From assembly GCF_001689125.2 (NCBI RefSeq), contig NZ_CP015405.2, positions 3,513,001-3,577,000 on the forward strand: a stretch of DNA of 64,000 nt, read 5' to 3'. Position 1 is the first letter of the stretch; each line of letters starts with the position of its first letter. Of this stretch, positions 34,529 to 43,432 are shown piece after piece. The notes beneath the pieces are model-generated. The model saw nothing but the letters and a program-made list of their open reading frames with translations, was not told where the DNA came from and ran no database searches. A program made the translations under genes and the position numbers. This stretch comes from Blautia pseudococcoides (GTDB taxonomy: Bacteria > Bacillota > Clostridia > Lachnospirales > Lachnospiraceae).

Positions 34529-36029
34529 TCATCCATCCTCTGTATTACTTTTCAGAAGCATAGACAGGGCATCCTGCCATCCTCTGTATTTTCTTTCCCG
34601 CTCTGCCCCTGACATCACAGGTGTATAAAACGTGCCGTGTTTCCCTTCAAAAAGCATCTCTTTTTTGTAGATCCCGCACCCCAGTCCCGCAGCATAAGCC
34701 GCCCCGATTCCGGACAGTTCCTCGGCATCCGGCACATAAACGGTGCTTCCCAGAATATCACTTTGAAACTGCATCAGCCATTTATTGTTGGTGGGCCCGC
34801 CGTCAACACGCAGTTCTATACGGGGAACCTCCCCCGCCTTTTTCATAAGAGACACCACATCTGCGATCTGATATGCAATACTTTCAAGCCCTGCCTTGAC
34901 CAGCTCGGCCTTTCCTGTTGTACGGCTCATGCCGCAGAAGGCAGCCGACACGCCGCTTCTAAAGTAGGGCGCCCCAAGTCCGGTAAATGCAGGCACAAGA
35001 TATGTCTTATCTGCCGGATTGGCCTCACGGGCCAGGGTTTCCGACTCCCCCGGGGCGGTCAGCAGGCCAAGCCTGTCCTTCATCCAGGTGACTACGGCAC
35101 CGGTATAATTGATATTTCCTTCCAGTACATACCGGACCTCCCCCCTCTGTCTTCCAGGCAAGGGAGGTCACAACTCCCAAATCCGAAAATACGGGCTTTT
35201 CCCCGATATTCATCATAATAGAAGATCCGGTGCCGTAGGTGGTTTTCATCATCCCCCGCCGCAGACACCCCTGTCCGAACAATGCTCCGTGGGAATCTCC
35301 AAGAACACCGTGTATAGGCACTGCATAGGGTAAAAGTCCTTCAAAGTCTGTCTCTCCGAAGAAACCGTCGGAATCTGTGACCTGCGCCATACATGCCTTT
35401 GGTATCCCGAAATAAGCCAGAAGTTCTTCATCCCACGCAAGGGTGGTAATATTAAAAAGCTGTGTTCTGGATGCGTTGGAGTAATCTGTCCTGAATTCTT
35501 TTCCTTTGGTCAGGCGGTATACAAGCCAGGAATCCACTGTGCCGCAGCAGATATTTCCCTGTTGGGCCTCCGGCCTGGTACCGGGAACTTGTTCCAGGAT
35601 CCAGGCCAGCTTGGCTGCGGAAAAATAAGGGGACAAAAGCAGCCCGGTCCGTTTCCTGACCTCTTCTGAGACGCCGCTTTTTTCCAGTCTCCTGCAGATG
35701 CCTTCTCCTCTGGCGCACTGCCAAACAATTGCGTTATATACAGGTTTTCCTGTGTGACGGTTCCAGGCAAGCGCTGTCTCCCTCTGGCTGCTGATGCCCA
35801 CACAGGCAATCTTCCCCCTGTCTATCCTGCTTTGTTCCAACAGATCCTTTACAGCCTTCAGGGTATTTTGGTAGATTTCCTCCGGATCATGTTCCACCCA
35901 CCCTTTTTCATCTATAAGCTGCGCGTGGCATTTATCCGTGCGCAGAAGCAGATCTCCCCGGCTGTCAAACAGCATGGCCTTGGTGCCCTGGGTACTCTGG
36001 TCTATTCCGATACAATATGTTTGCTTCAT
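34529..36029 (-). pseudogene. FGGY sugar kinase, interrupted by a one-base frameshift
   Basis: Two overlapping reading frames (36029-35025 and 35161-34529) together encode one FGGY kinase of about 499 residues. The N-terminal half has G-I-D-Q-S-T-Q-G-T-K and S-S-Q-R-E-T; the middle has G-T-V-D-S-W-L-V-Y-R-L-T and S-N-A-S-R-T, closest to glycerol-kinase-like members; the C-terminal half has D-G-G-P-T-N-N-K-W-L-M-Q. The break is at a run of six G on the minus strand (35140-35145): five G would read W-K-T-E-G-E-V-R-Y and restore the frame. It may be a real mutation, phase variation or a sequencing error. The start overlaps the transketolase stop (ATGA). Confidence 0.85.
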
Positions 36030-36958
36030 CCCAATAACTCCACTGCCTTTTTGGCGATCCCTTCTTTGTTCAGACCATAATGATCAAATACTTCCTTTGA
36101 TGTTCCCGTGATCACAGGGGCATCCGGAAGCGCCATACAGGCTGTTCTCTTCGGACAGTCTGCACCTATTATCATGCTGACCATGGAGCCAAGACCGCCG
36201 TATGGCGCATGTTCCTCCACGGTGATCACTGCTTTTGCATGGGATGCCGCCCGGATCACCGCTTCCTCATCCAGCGGTTTCAGACAGTACATATCAAGGA
36301 CTGAGGCAAAGATCCCCTTCTCTTGCAGTATCTCTGCCGCCTCCATGGCAGGGCGCACCATCTCTCCGCAGGCGATGACTGCCACGTCTGTACCGTCCCG
36401 AAGAATAGTTGCCCTGTCCATAACAAACGGTACATTTTCCTCTGTATAGATATCCTCCACCGGATTTCTCCCCACACGGATGTAAGCCGGTTTCTCATCC
36501 TTTAAAAGGTTCTCTATGAGCTTTTTGGTCTGGTGCCGGTCACTGGGCACATAAACACGCATATTGGGAATTGCGCACATAGCTGCAAAATCCTGGGCGG
36601 AATGATGGCTCATGCCCAGTGCCCCATAGCTGATGCCTCCGCTGATACCGATCAATTTTACATTTGTATTGGAGTAGGCCACATCCACTTTTGCCTGCTC
36701 GTAACTTCTGGTGCTTAAAAAACAGGCCGGGGATGCTGCAAAAGGCTTCTTGCCTGCCTTGGCCATTCCCGCGGAAATACTCACCAGATTCTGTTCCGCT
36801 ATCCCCACCTCCACAAACTGTTCCGGATGGGCCTCCGCAAAAGGAGCCAGGGAAGCGCTGCCTCTGGAATCACTACAGAGCACCACAATATCTTTATCGG
36901 TATCCGCGTGCTCATTCAGTACTTGGCAGATAGCCTGCCTGTTTGGTATTTTATTCAT
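36026..36958 (-). CDS. Transketolase, C-terminal subunit (split type)
   Basis: 310 residues with the pyrimidine-binding and C-terminal domains of transketolase: the E in V-E-V-G-I-A-E-Q-N (near residue 50) activates thiamine diphosphate, and M-S-H-H-S follows near residue 117. Split transketolases work as a complex with the N-terminal subunit encoded upstream, overlapping by 8 bp. Stop overlaps the kinase start. It is expected to cleave a ketose phosphate by transferring a two-carbon unit. Confidence 0.9.
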   Translation of the reverse strand: MNKIPNRQAICQVLNEHADTDKDIVVLCSDSRGSASLAPFAEAHPEQFVEVGIAEQNLVSISAGMAKAGKKPFAASPACFLSTRSYEQAKVDVAYSNTNVKLIGISGGISYGALGMSHHSAQDFAAMCAIPNMRVYVPSDRHQTKKLIENLLKDEKPAYIRVGRNPVEDIYTEENVPFVMDRATILRDGTDVAVIACGEMVRPAMEAAEILQEKGIFASVLDMYCLKPLDEEAVIRAASHAKAVITVEEHAPYGGLGSMVSMIIGADCPKRTACMALPDAPVITGTSKEVFDHYGLNKEGIAKKAVELLG

Positions 36959-37781
36959 TGCGGGCTGCCTCCTCTTTTTCTTTTAATTCTCTCACAGCCT
37001 GGTCATACTGCTGGGCTGTGGGCACTTTGTGATGCCATCCTGCCGCATTTTCCATAAAGGAGACCCCGCAGCCCTTTATAGTATCCGCCATGACAACTGC
37101 AGGCCTTCCCTTCACCTTCCTTGCTTTCCCAAATGCCTTTAAGAGTGCATCCGCATCATTCCCATCCGCGGTCAGCACCTCCCAGCCAAAGGCTGCAAAC
37201 CGGGCGGCTAAATCGTCATGATGCATGATGTCCTCCGTGCATCCGGATATCTGCAGGCGGTTTCTGTCCACAACTGCCAGAAGGTTGTCAAGGCCATACT
37301 GGGAGGCCGCCATAATCCCCTCCCATACAGATCCCTCCGCCAGTTCACCGTCCCCCATTACCGTATAAACACGGCTTGGCCGCTTATCCATTTTGCATGC
37401 CTTTGCAATGCCCACACAGACCGGAAGCCCATGCCCCAGGGAACCGGAATTCATCTCAATGCCGGGCAGCTTATTGTTGGGATGCCCAATATATTTTGAG
37501 CCAAATACAGAAAACTGTTCTTTCACTTCCTCTGCCGGAAAAAAACCCTTTGCAGCCAGAACTGCATAATAAGCCTCCACCGAATGACCCTTACTCATAA
37601 CAAAATAATCCCTGTCCGGGTCATCCTGATTCTGCGGGCTTATATTCATCTCTTTGAAATACAGCGCTGTCAGTATCTCCATCACACTGAAATCACCGCC
37701 GATATGGCCTGTTTTGGCGCGGTAAACCATGTCCAGGACATCCCTTCGCATGGCATATGCCTTTGCTTTTAAATCATCCAT
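36951..37781 (-). CDS. Transketolase, N-terminal subunit (split type)
   Basis: 276 residues. Thiamine diphosphate and Mg binding is shown by G-D-G-E-L-A-E-G-S-V-W-E...N (near residue 145-175), with S-K-G-H-S and G-S-L-G-H-G-L upstream. It pairs with the 310-residue C-terminal subunit. Such pairs next to an isomerase and an FGGY kinase occur in catabolic routes for unusual pentoses, for example the apulose-4-phosphate transketolase of D-apiose pathways; a house-keeping role is less likely given the operon. Confidence 0.9.
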   Translation of the reverse strand: MDDLKAKAYAMRRDVLDMVYRAKTGHIGGDFSVMEILTALYFKEMNISPQNQDDPDRDYFVMSKGHSVEAYYAVLAAKGFFPAEEVKEQFSVFGSKYIGHPNNKLPGIEMNSGSLGHGLPVCVGIAKACKMDKRPSRVYTVMGDGELAEGSVWEGIMAASQYGLDNLLAVVDRNRLQISGCTEDIMHHDDLAARFAAFGWEVLTADGNDADALLKAFGKARKVKGRPAVVMADTIKGCGVSFMENAAGWHHKVPTAQQYDQAVRELKEKEEAARNE

Positions 37782-37795
37782 CTGCCTTTGCTCCT

Positions 37796-39202
37796 TTATT
37801 TTACCGGGTTATAAACCGCTTCCCTGACTTCATCCTCCACTGGGTCATATAAATCCGGTGTCACGCCTATATATTTACATGCTTCATACAAAATAGGGAC
37901 CACGTTCTTATGGATACCCACACAGTGATGGATGTAAGGGCCGCAGACCAGTTTATTTTCCAGCCGTTTTAAGTTCTCCACTTCCACCCACACATAGGTC
38001 CCCTTCGTGTAAGGCCCTTCCACACCCCTGGCGCTGCCAAGAAGCAGAGCATATTCCCCGTTATCACCGTCGAAACGGCACAGGGTCATCTCACCATGCT
38101 TTGCCTCCGCCTCCACTGCCCCCGGATGTTCAAAAGCAAGAGGATATCCGATAACCGGTTTCTCTTTTGCCACGGAAACAGGCCATGGGCCGCAGTGCTG
38201 AAGCAGCTCTCCATTCTCATTGTCAGGATGGCGTACAGTCCAGTCCGCGAAAAAGGTACGTGCCTCATCCATGCCGGCAGCCTCCGCCATAACCGCCGTA
38301 ATGGCACCATGAATATCCGTCTCACATACAACAGGGATCCCTTCCTCATTAAGCAGGGAATTGGCGGCGCAGGGCATAATGCCGATCTCACCCTGCAAAG
38401 CGTTCCAGCACTGAATGGCAATGGCACTGCATCCGTATTTTTTTGCAAGGTTTTTCATGGCCACTTTCAGGGCCGCCACATTTTCCAGCTCATTTTCCCT
38501 GATCTTTATATACATATTTTCTTTGCACCAGGCAGCCACCTCTGCCGCTTCAGTACCTTCCTCTTTTACCCTCTTCATCTCTGCGGTCAGCTCGGGAATG
38601 GGCACTGGGGAAAGCTGGATGTTGAATTTTTCCAGCAGCTCACCCTCGTTGCACATGGTTGACCAGAAATCAAAGGGACGCGGCCCGATCTGTAAGATCC
38701 TGATGCTTCTAAATGCCTTCACCACGTTACACACAGCCAGGAAATTGGAAATGCCATTGGCAAATTCCGGGTCTGACAGCCTGCAGTTTGTCAGGTATGT
38801 AAAAGGAATCCCAAATCTTCTGAATACCTTTCCCGTTGCAAAAAGCCCGCACTGGCTGTCTCTTAATCGGATTCCGTTCTCATCCGGCCGCTCATCTCTC
38901 GGCCCCCACAGAAGAACAGGTATCCGGAGTGTCTTTGCAAGCCTTGCGCACACATACTCTGTGCCGAAATTACAGTGCGGAAGGAAGAGGCCGTCCACCC
39001 CTGCTTTTAGAAACTTTTCTGCTATCTCCCAAACATCCCCGTCATCGTAGAGGAGACCTTCCTCATTTATATCCTCAATATCTACCACCTCTATGCCCAG
39101 TTCCAAAAGGCGGGCTTTTGTAAGAGCGGCATACTTCAGGGCATCCGGGGCGCTGAAAATACTTCTTCTGGTTGGGGCAAAGCCCAGTTTTATCCGTTTC
39201 AT
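37796..39202 (-). CDS. Fucose/arabinose isomerase-like protein
   Basis: 468 residues, resembling the L-fucose isomerase superfamily (N-terminal Rossmann-like domains, C-terminal barrel). Candidate metal ligands include E in V-C-E-T-D-I-H-G and H in I-H-H-C-V-G-I-H-K near the C-terminus. It lacks the length of classical FucI (~590). An aldose-to-ketose isomerisation ahead of the kinase and transketolase is the natural inference; the sugar is not known. Confidence 0.75.
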   Translation of the reverse strand: MKRIKLGFAPTRRSIFSAPDALKYAALTKARLLELGIEVVDIEDINEEGLLYDDGDVWEIAEKFLKAGVDGLFLPHCNFGTEYVCARLAKTLRIPVLLWGPRDERPDENGIRLRDSQCGLFATGKVFRRFGIPFTYLTNCRLSDPEFANGISNFLAVCNVVKAFRSIRILQIGPRPFDFWSTMCNEGELLEKFNIQLSPVPIPELTAEMKRVKEEGTEAAEVAAWCKENMYIKIRENELENVAALKVAMKNLAKKYGCSAIAIQCWNALQGEIGIMPCAANSLLNEEGIPVVCETDIHGAITAVMAEAAGMDEARTFFADWTVRHPDNENGELLQHCGPWPVSVAKEKPVIGYPLAFEHPGAVEAEAKHGEMTLCRFDGDNGEYALLLGSARGVEGPYTKGTYVWVEVENLKRLENKLVCGPYIHHCVGIHKNVVPILYEACKYIGVTPDLYDPVEDEVREAVYNPVK

Positions 39203-39224
39203 TTTTATATCCTCACTTATCTCT

Positions 39225-40271
39225 TTACTCTATTCCTTTTATCTCCTTGCACGCCCGGAGAAAATACCGTATCTGTGTATCGGAGACCTGGCTGTCAATG
39301 CCCACACAGGACACGGACACCTTTCTGCCGTTTTCCTGCCCATCCCCTGCAAGGGCCTGCACCTCCTCCGTGATCTGGGTTTCTGAGGCGCTCATCAGAC
39401 GGACCGGGCTGTATCTGGCATTCAAAAACACACCCGGCAGCTTTCCCCGCACCGCCTTTATATCAGAGAAGGCCCCCACCTCGGCAAACACAAGGCCCTT
39501 TATTTTTGAATACCCATCCACCACATGTTCCATACTTTTCCCACAGTGATGGATGCCAAAATGTCCGAAGGCATCTGCCAGCCTCCTGTCGTGCTTCAGG
39601 AGAAATTTTTCATATATATCATTGGACACCATCTCAACGGAACAGTTTGAAGTCAGATATACATCCGGCACCGTCCTGCGGACAATGGCGGTAACTCCGC
39701 CTGAAATATCACCGGAAAGACTGTAAAAACGTTTTCCCACTTCCAATGAGAGCTCCGTTATCTTTTCCAAAAGAGCTTCCACCTCCTCCGGGGCTGTATA
39801 ATAGGAGAGAAGCACCTCCTGCCCCATAAGGTCCATGGCTATGTTCTGGATTCCCATGAGGTTCACATATGTCTCCACATAGCCGAATCTTTCTTTCAGG
39901 TAATCGGTCTGTTTCTGTATTCCGGCCCATACCGGGCTTTCATCCAGATTGGGCACTTTCACCTCCCCTATGGTATCCTCATCCAGATTCAGACATTCCA
40001 CCTGCGGAGAATCATCTGCCTGGAAGCGTATCCGGCAGCCCAGTATCTCAGAATGCAGATACCCTGCTGCCAGCAGGTCTGTGCCCAGAAGCGGACGTCT
40101 CTTTGGCTCCTTTTCTCCAATCCCGTGATCTCCGAAATGTTCGTACAATGTTTTTCTCATGCGCACATCACATTCCATCCGGTACCTGGGGTCATCGAAA
40201 AATTCCTGTGTAAAATCCACGCCGGCATTCTTATGCCACCAGCTTGGATGAAAGGTTATATCATATCTCAT
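39225..40271 (-). CDS. URO-D/MtaA-like methyltransferase family protein (copy 1)
   Basis: 348 residues, with the uroporphyrinogen decarboxylase fold also used by MtaA/MtbA cobamide methyltransferases. F-G-I-H-H-C-G-K near residue 245 gives an HxC pair, and V-S-C-V-G near residue 325 gives a further Cys, matching the zinc ligands of the methyltransferase branch rather than true URO-D. A porphyrin role is unlikely in a sugar operon; handling of methyl groups or another small substrate is possible. Overlaps copy 2 by 4 bp (ATGA). No corrinoid-binding protein is encoded nearby. Confidence 0.7.
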   Translation of the reverse strand: MRYDITFHPSWWHKNAGVDFTQEFFDDPRYRMECDVRMRKTLYEHFGDHGIGEKEPKRRPLLGTDLLAAGYLHSEILGCRIRFQADDSPQVECLNLDEDTIGEVKVPNLDESPVWAGIQKQTDYLKERFGYVETYVNLMGIQNIAMDLMGQEVLLSYYTAPEEVEALLEKITELSLEVGKRFYSLSGDISGGVTAIVRRTVPDVYLTSNCSVEMVSNDIYEKFLLKHDRRLADAFGHFGIHHCGKSMEHVVDGYSKIKGLVFAEVGAFSDIKAVRGKLPGVFLNARYSPVRLMSASETQITEEVQALAGDGQENGRKVSVSCVGIDSQVSDTQIRYFLRACKEIKGIE

Positions 40272-41410
40272 AGTCCTGTCTTTTCCTCCAACTCATGCAG
40301 ACGCCTGTACAGCCTTTCCTGTTCCTCTGGTGTTTTGCAGTATGTCACACAGATCAACCGCTGCCCCGGCCTCCAAAGCTGTTCAAAAGCCCGGAAGCTG
40401 TTTTCCTCATCTCCCACTGCCCTGGCATTGAGAATGATTCCGCTGTGCGCAAACGCCTCACCAAACACCCTCGGATCATTTGGACTGGGATCTGTCTCAA
40501 TGGTAAATGCCCCGTCTGCGCAGAGGATATTCCCAAACTCCTTCACCATGGGGATTTTTTTCTCCCACACGCCGCAGGAATGATATGCCATGCCGCCCAG
40601 GATATTCCCGATCCTCTCATCTGATCCCTGAAAAAGTTCCCGGTAATCCTCCCCGCTTATCATGATAGAGGTATCATCGCTGAGTCCCACACCCGCAAAA
40701 GCCCTGCTGCTGGCAAATCCATGTCCCGGGCTTGCAAGGGCACTGCCGATGATTGTTTTCTGTTCCCGCAGAAAATCGATCAGAAGATCCGTACACAGTG
40801 CCGCAGCATTTTTAAGTCCATCCGGGTCCTCAAAGACTTCCATGAACAATTCCGTCACCGGAAGCAGATACGTGAGCATATTAAGGGGGGACTGGATATC
40901 ACTAAAGGACACTGGAACCTTTCCCTTTGTCTTGTCCATGAAATACTCAATCATCTCCAGGTTCCTGCGCCCTTCCGGCGTCTGCGCTATGGGGACAAAG
41001 TCCGCATCCAGGATTTCCCGGGAAGAAGAGAATTTTGCCTTTACACTGGGCGCCTGCTGGGGCAGCCATTGGTAACTGCTCCCAAAACACGAGGCAATAT
41101 AACCAATTCCATACCATGGTTCCAGGAAATTAGCGATATCCGCTTTATAGTCCATGCTTTTTTTCAGCGCCCCAAGCTGCAATGCCAGAGATTCTCTGTG
41201 ATCCCTGCATTTATCATAAAAAACGCCGTCTGCCCGTACTCTCCTGTACACCAGCAGACCCTGCTGTTTTTTCCAAAAATCCTTGTTTTTTTCAAGCATA
41301 GCGGCTTCATATTCCCCATATGCTTCCAGGTCAAAGTCTGCCGGGTCTATGGGCACTGTCTGCGTCCCCTGGGAATCTCTCAGCGTTGTGTCAAATTTTA
41401 TTTGTTTCAA
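40268..41410 (-). CDS. URO-D/MtaA-like methyltransferase family protein (copy 2)
   Basis: 380 residues of the same superfamily as the next gene but clearly diverged. A-Y-H-S-C-G near residue 275 supplies H-x-C, and L-I-C-V-T-Y-C near residue 357 supplies further Cys residues, again fitting a zinc site. Translationally coupled to copy 1, so the two may form a heteromer. The gene follows the binding lipoprotein by 11 bp. Confidence 0.7.
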   Translation of the reverse strand: MKQIKFDTTLRDSQGTQTVPIDPADFDLEAYGEYEAAMLEKNKDFWKKQQGLLVYRRVRADGVFYDKCRDHRESLALQLGALKKSMDYKADIANFLEPWYGIGYIASCFGSSYQWLPQQAPSVKAKFSSSREILDADFVPIAQTPEGRRNLEMIEYFMDKTKGKVPVSFSDIQSPLNMLTYLLPVTELFMEVFEDPDGLKNAAALCTDLLIDFLREQKTIIGSALASPGHGFASSRAFAGVGLSDDTSIMISGEDYRELFQGSDERIGNILGGMAYHSCGVWEKKIPMVKEFGNILCADGAFTIETDPSPNDPRVFGEAFAHSGIILNARAVGDEENSFRAFEQLWRPGQRLICVTYCKTPEEQERLYRRLHELEEKTGL

Positions 41411-41421
41411 AATATTTCTCC

Positions 41422-43173
41422 CTATTCATAATCCTCCACCTTTTTAACCGCAGCTTCCCAGGCATCCCTGTAATATGTTTCAACCTGCTCCATACCGAGC
41501 TGTCCTGCCTGTGCCCTCATGGACTCCCAAAGTTCTGCAAACTCCTGTTCATCCTGTGCATAGACCATTTTCCATGAAAGATCCCGGACGATCTCACCGA
41601 TCGCTGAAACTTTTGTCTTCATCTCATCCGATGCAGTGGGGATCATATTAACTGCCATGGTGGATTTTGCTATCATATCATTCTTCTCCAGATACGCACT
41701 GATGGTATCGGTACCTAAAAATTCATTGACTTCTCTCTGAACCAGTGTCTCATTATTTTTCCTGCTGTCCGGCCAGTATCGGTAACTGATGGTGTATCCG
41801 TCCTCCATAACTGTGGATGCCTGCAGGCCAAGGGCATTGAAGGGTTCAATCCCGTCTGCAAAGGAGCCGCCGTTCTCAAACGGCATCCTATCCTCCGACT
41901 TATTATTGATGATCTTCCAGCCCTCCTCTGTCACTTTTGGAGTTTTTTCCTTATCGTAATTCCACAGGCATCCCTCCGGCCCGTTATACAGATATTTTTC
42001 CACCTGAGGATCATAGAACCAGTTCAGAAATTCACATGCCTTCTCTGGATTCCTGCATTTATTACTGACCGCAAAGTACCAGTTTCTTCCGATACTCTGA
42101 TCCGGGGCTTCATAAATCTTCATATCGTCTGCCGGTATATTCACATAGCCATCCGGAATGTATTTGTTATTCACATGCCCGGAAGGGACGTCGTTGTAGG
42201 TTCCTGTCAGCCAGGAAAACCAAGAAAACATGATCCGTCCCTGACTGAACTTTTTCTCCAGATTACTGTAGCTCTGGGTCATGGAGTCCGGGTCAAGAAG
42301 GCCTCTCTGGTTGGCTTCATAATAAAAATGAAGTGCCCGTTTATAAAAGCTGTCCTTATCCAGGATGGAGCTGGTGGTCTTTGTCAGAACATTCGTCTCC
42401 ATAAGCGGTGAAATATACTCTGTATCAATCCCATAAAAATAAGAAAGAGCTGCAATCTCCAAAACCGAATATTTATCCCAGTCGGTAAAAAGAGAAAAAC
42501 CGTGTACCTTCTCCCCGTTTTGGGTGTATGGTTTGATCTCCACCATTTTCTCCACAACATCCAGATAATCCTCCAGTGTTTCCACCTCAGGCATTCCTGC
42601 TTTCTTGTAAGTGTCCCACTGCAGCATGGGCATCCAGTTGTAAGCATTATCTGAAACAGGGCCTATGGAAGTGGGCATAATATATAATTGTCCTGTTCCG
42701 CCGCTGTTGTACTCTCTGGAATAAGACACTGCCTTCTCATAGTATTCTGTCCGGAATATGGATGGAAGAAGCTTCTCATACATATCAAGCGGCAGCAGCA
42801 GCCCGGCGTCCATGGCTATCTGTGCCTGGTCCAAATCTTTAAAGCCAATAATATCCGGAAGATTACCGGATGCCATATACTGCTTCAGCTTCTGCTCCAC
42901 TCCGGTCCCGGTGGGATAAAATTCTATTTTGATATTCGTATCCTCATAAAGCTTCCTGGCAGCCCATCCTTCCCAGATCCCTGCCTCTGCCGTAACTGCC
43001 TGTTGGACAAAAGCCGTCAGCACTACATCATTTGCCCCGTTTTCCTCAGCCAAAGCACTTTTGCCTCCGGCTCCGCATCCTGTCAGAGCCAGAACTGCCG
43101 TCCCAGCCAGAAACAACCTTCTTTTCCATCCTGTTTCAGCCTGTTTCCTTCTGTCCTTATCTGATCCAGCCAT
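41422..43173 (-). CDS. Sugar-binding lipoprotein of an ABC transporter (second, without local permeases)
   Basis: 583 residues. A basic N-terminus and hydrophobic stretch end in the lipobox L-T-G-C, so the protein is anchored outside the membrane. The remainder resembles large LplA/YtcQ-type solute-binding proteins for oligosaccharides. It heads the operon of metabolic genes but no permease follows; it may feed the permeases at 55.5-57.4 kb or others elsewhere. Start at 43173 is set by a GGAGG/AGAGGA site; the frame extends to 43215. Confidence 0.85.
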   Translation of the reverse strand: MAGSDKDRRKQAETGWKRRLFLAGTAVLALTGCGAGGKSALAEENGANDVVLTAFVQQAVTAEAGIWEGWAARKLYEDTNIKIEFYPTGTGVEQKLKQYMASGNLPDIIGFKDLDQAQIAMDAGLLLPLDMYEKLLPSIFRTEYYEKAVSYSREYNSGGTGQLYIMPTSIGPVSDNAYNWMPMLQWDTYKKAGMPEVETLEDYLDVVEKMVEIKPYTQNGEKVHGFSLFTDWDKYSVLEIAALSYFYGIDTEYISPLMETNVLTKTTSSILDKDSFYKRALHFYYEANQRGLLDPDSMTQSYSNLEKKFSQGRIMFSWFSWLTGTYNDVPSGHVNNKYIPDGYVNIPADDMKIYEAPDQSIGRNWYFAVSNKCRNPEKACEFLNWFYDPQVEKYLYNGPEGCLWNYDKEKTPKVTEEGWKIINNKSEDRMPFENGGSFADGIEPFNALGLQASTVMEDGYTISYRYWPDSRKNNETLVQREVNEFLGTDTISAYLEKNDMIAKSTMAVNMIPTASDEMKTKVSAIGEIVRDLSWKMVYAQDEQEFAELWESMRAQAGQLGMEQVETYYRDAWEAAVKKVEDYE

Positions 43174-43208
43174 TTCCTCTTCCTCCCATATCCGCACCCT
43201 TTGGTATC

Positions 43209-43287
43209 GTAACAATTCAGACAGCTAACCGTTACATGCCTCCGTACGGTCAGCGCAGTGAATGCGCAGACCTGCCGGAACTGTAAC
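43209..43287. repeat. Miniature inverted-repeat element, short copy
   Basis: 79 bp with imperfect ends GTAACAATTCAGACAG and (complement of the right end) GTTACAGTTCCGGCAG. The core GTACGGTCAGCGCAGTGAATGCGCAGACCTG is shared, in reverse orientation, with the element at 63457-63577. It lies 35 bp upstream of the lipoprotein start, within the divergent control region shared with the sensor kinase gene. Confidence 0.75.
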
Positions 43288-43432
43288 CTTGTATCTGCAT
43301 CGTCGATACCTATCGTTGCTGTAATTGCATTTTTCAATATCCACTGCTATAATATAGGCATCTTAAACCGTCATTTTACTGTCTTCATTATAACAGATAA
43401 CATTATGCATTCCCATATACAAGGAGATTCCC

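Noticed and set aside
39225..41410. Heme-biosynthesis uroporphyrinogen decarboxylases
   Set aside because: Two diverged copies with zinc-type HxC motifs in a sugar operon and no other heme gene nearby; the methyltransferase-like branch fits better.
43209..43287. Riboswitch upstream of the binding-protein gene
   Set aside because: The sequence recurs in inverted form at 63.5 kb before an unrelated gene and has transposon-like inverted ends, so a dispersed repeat is the better explanation.
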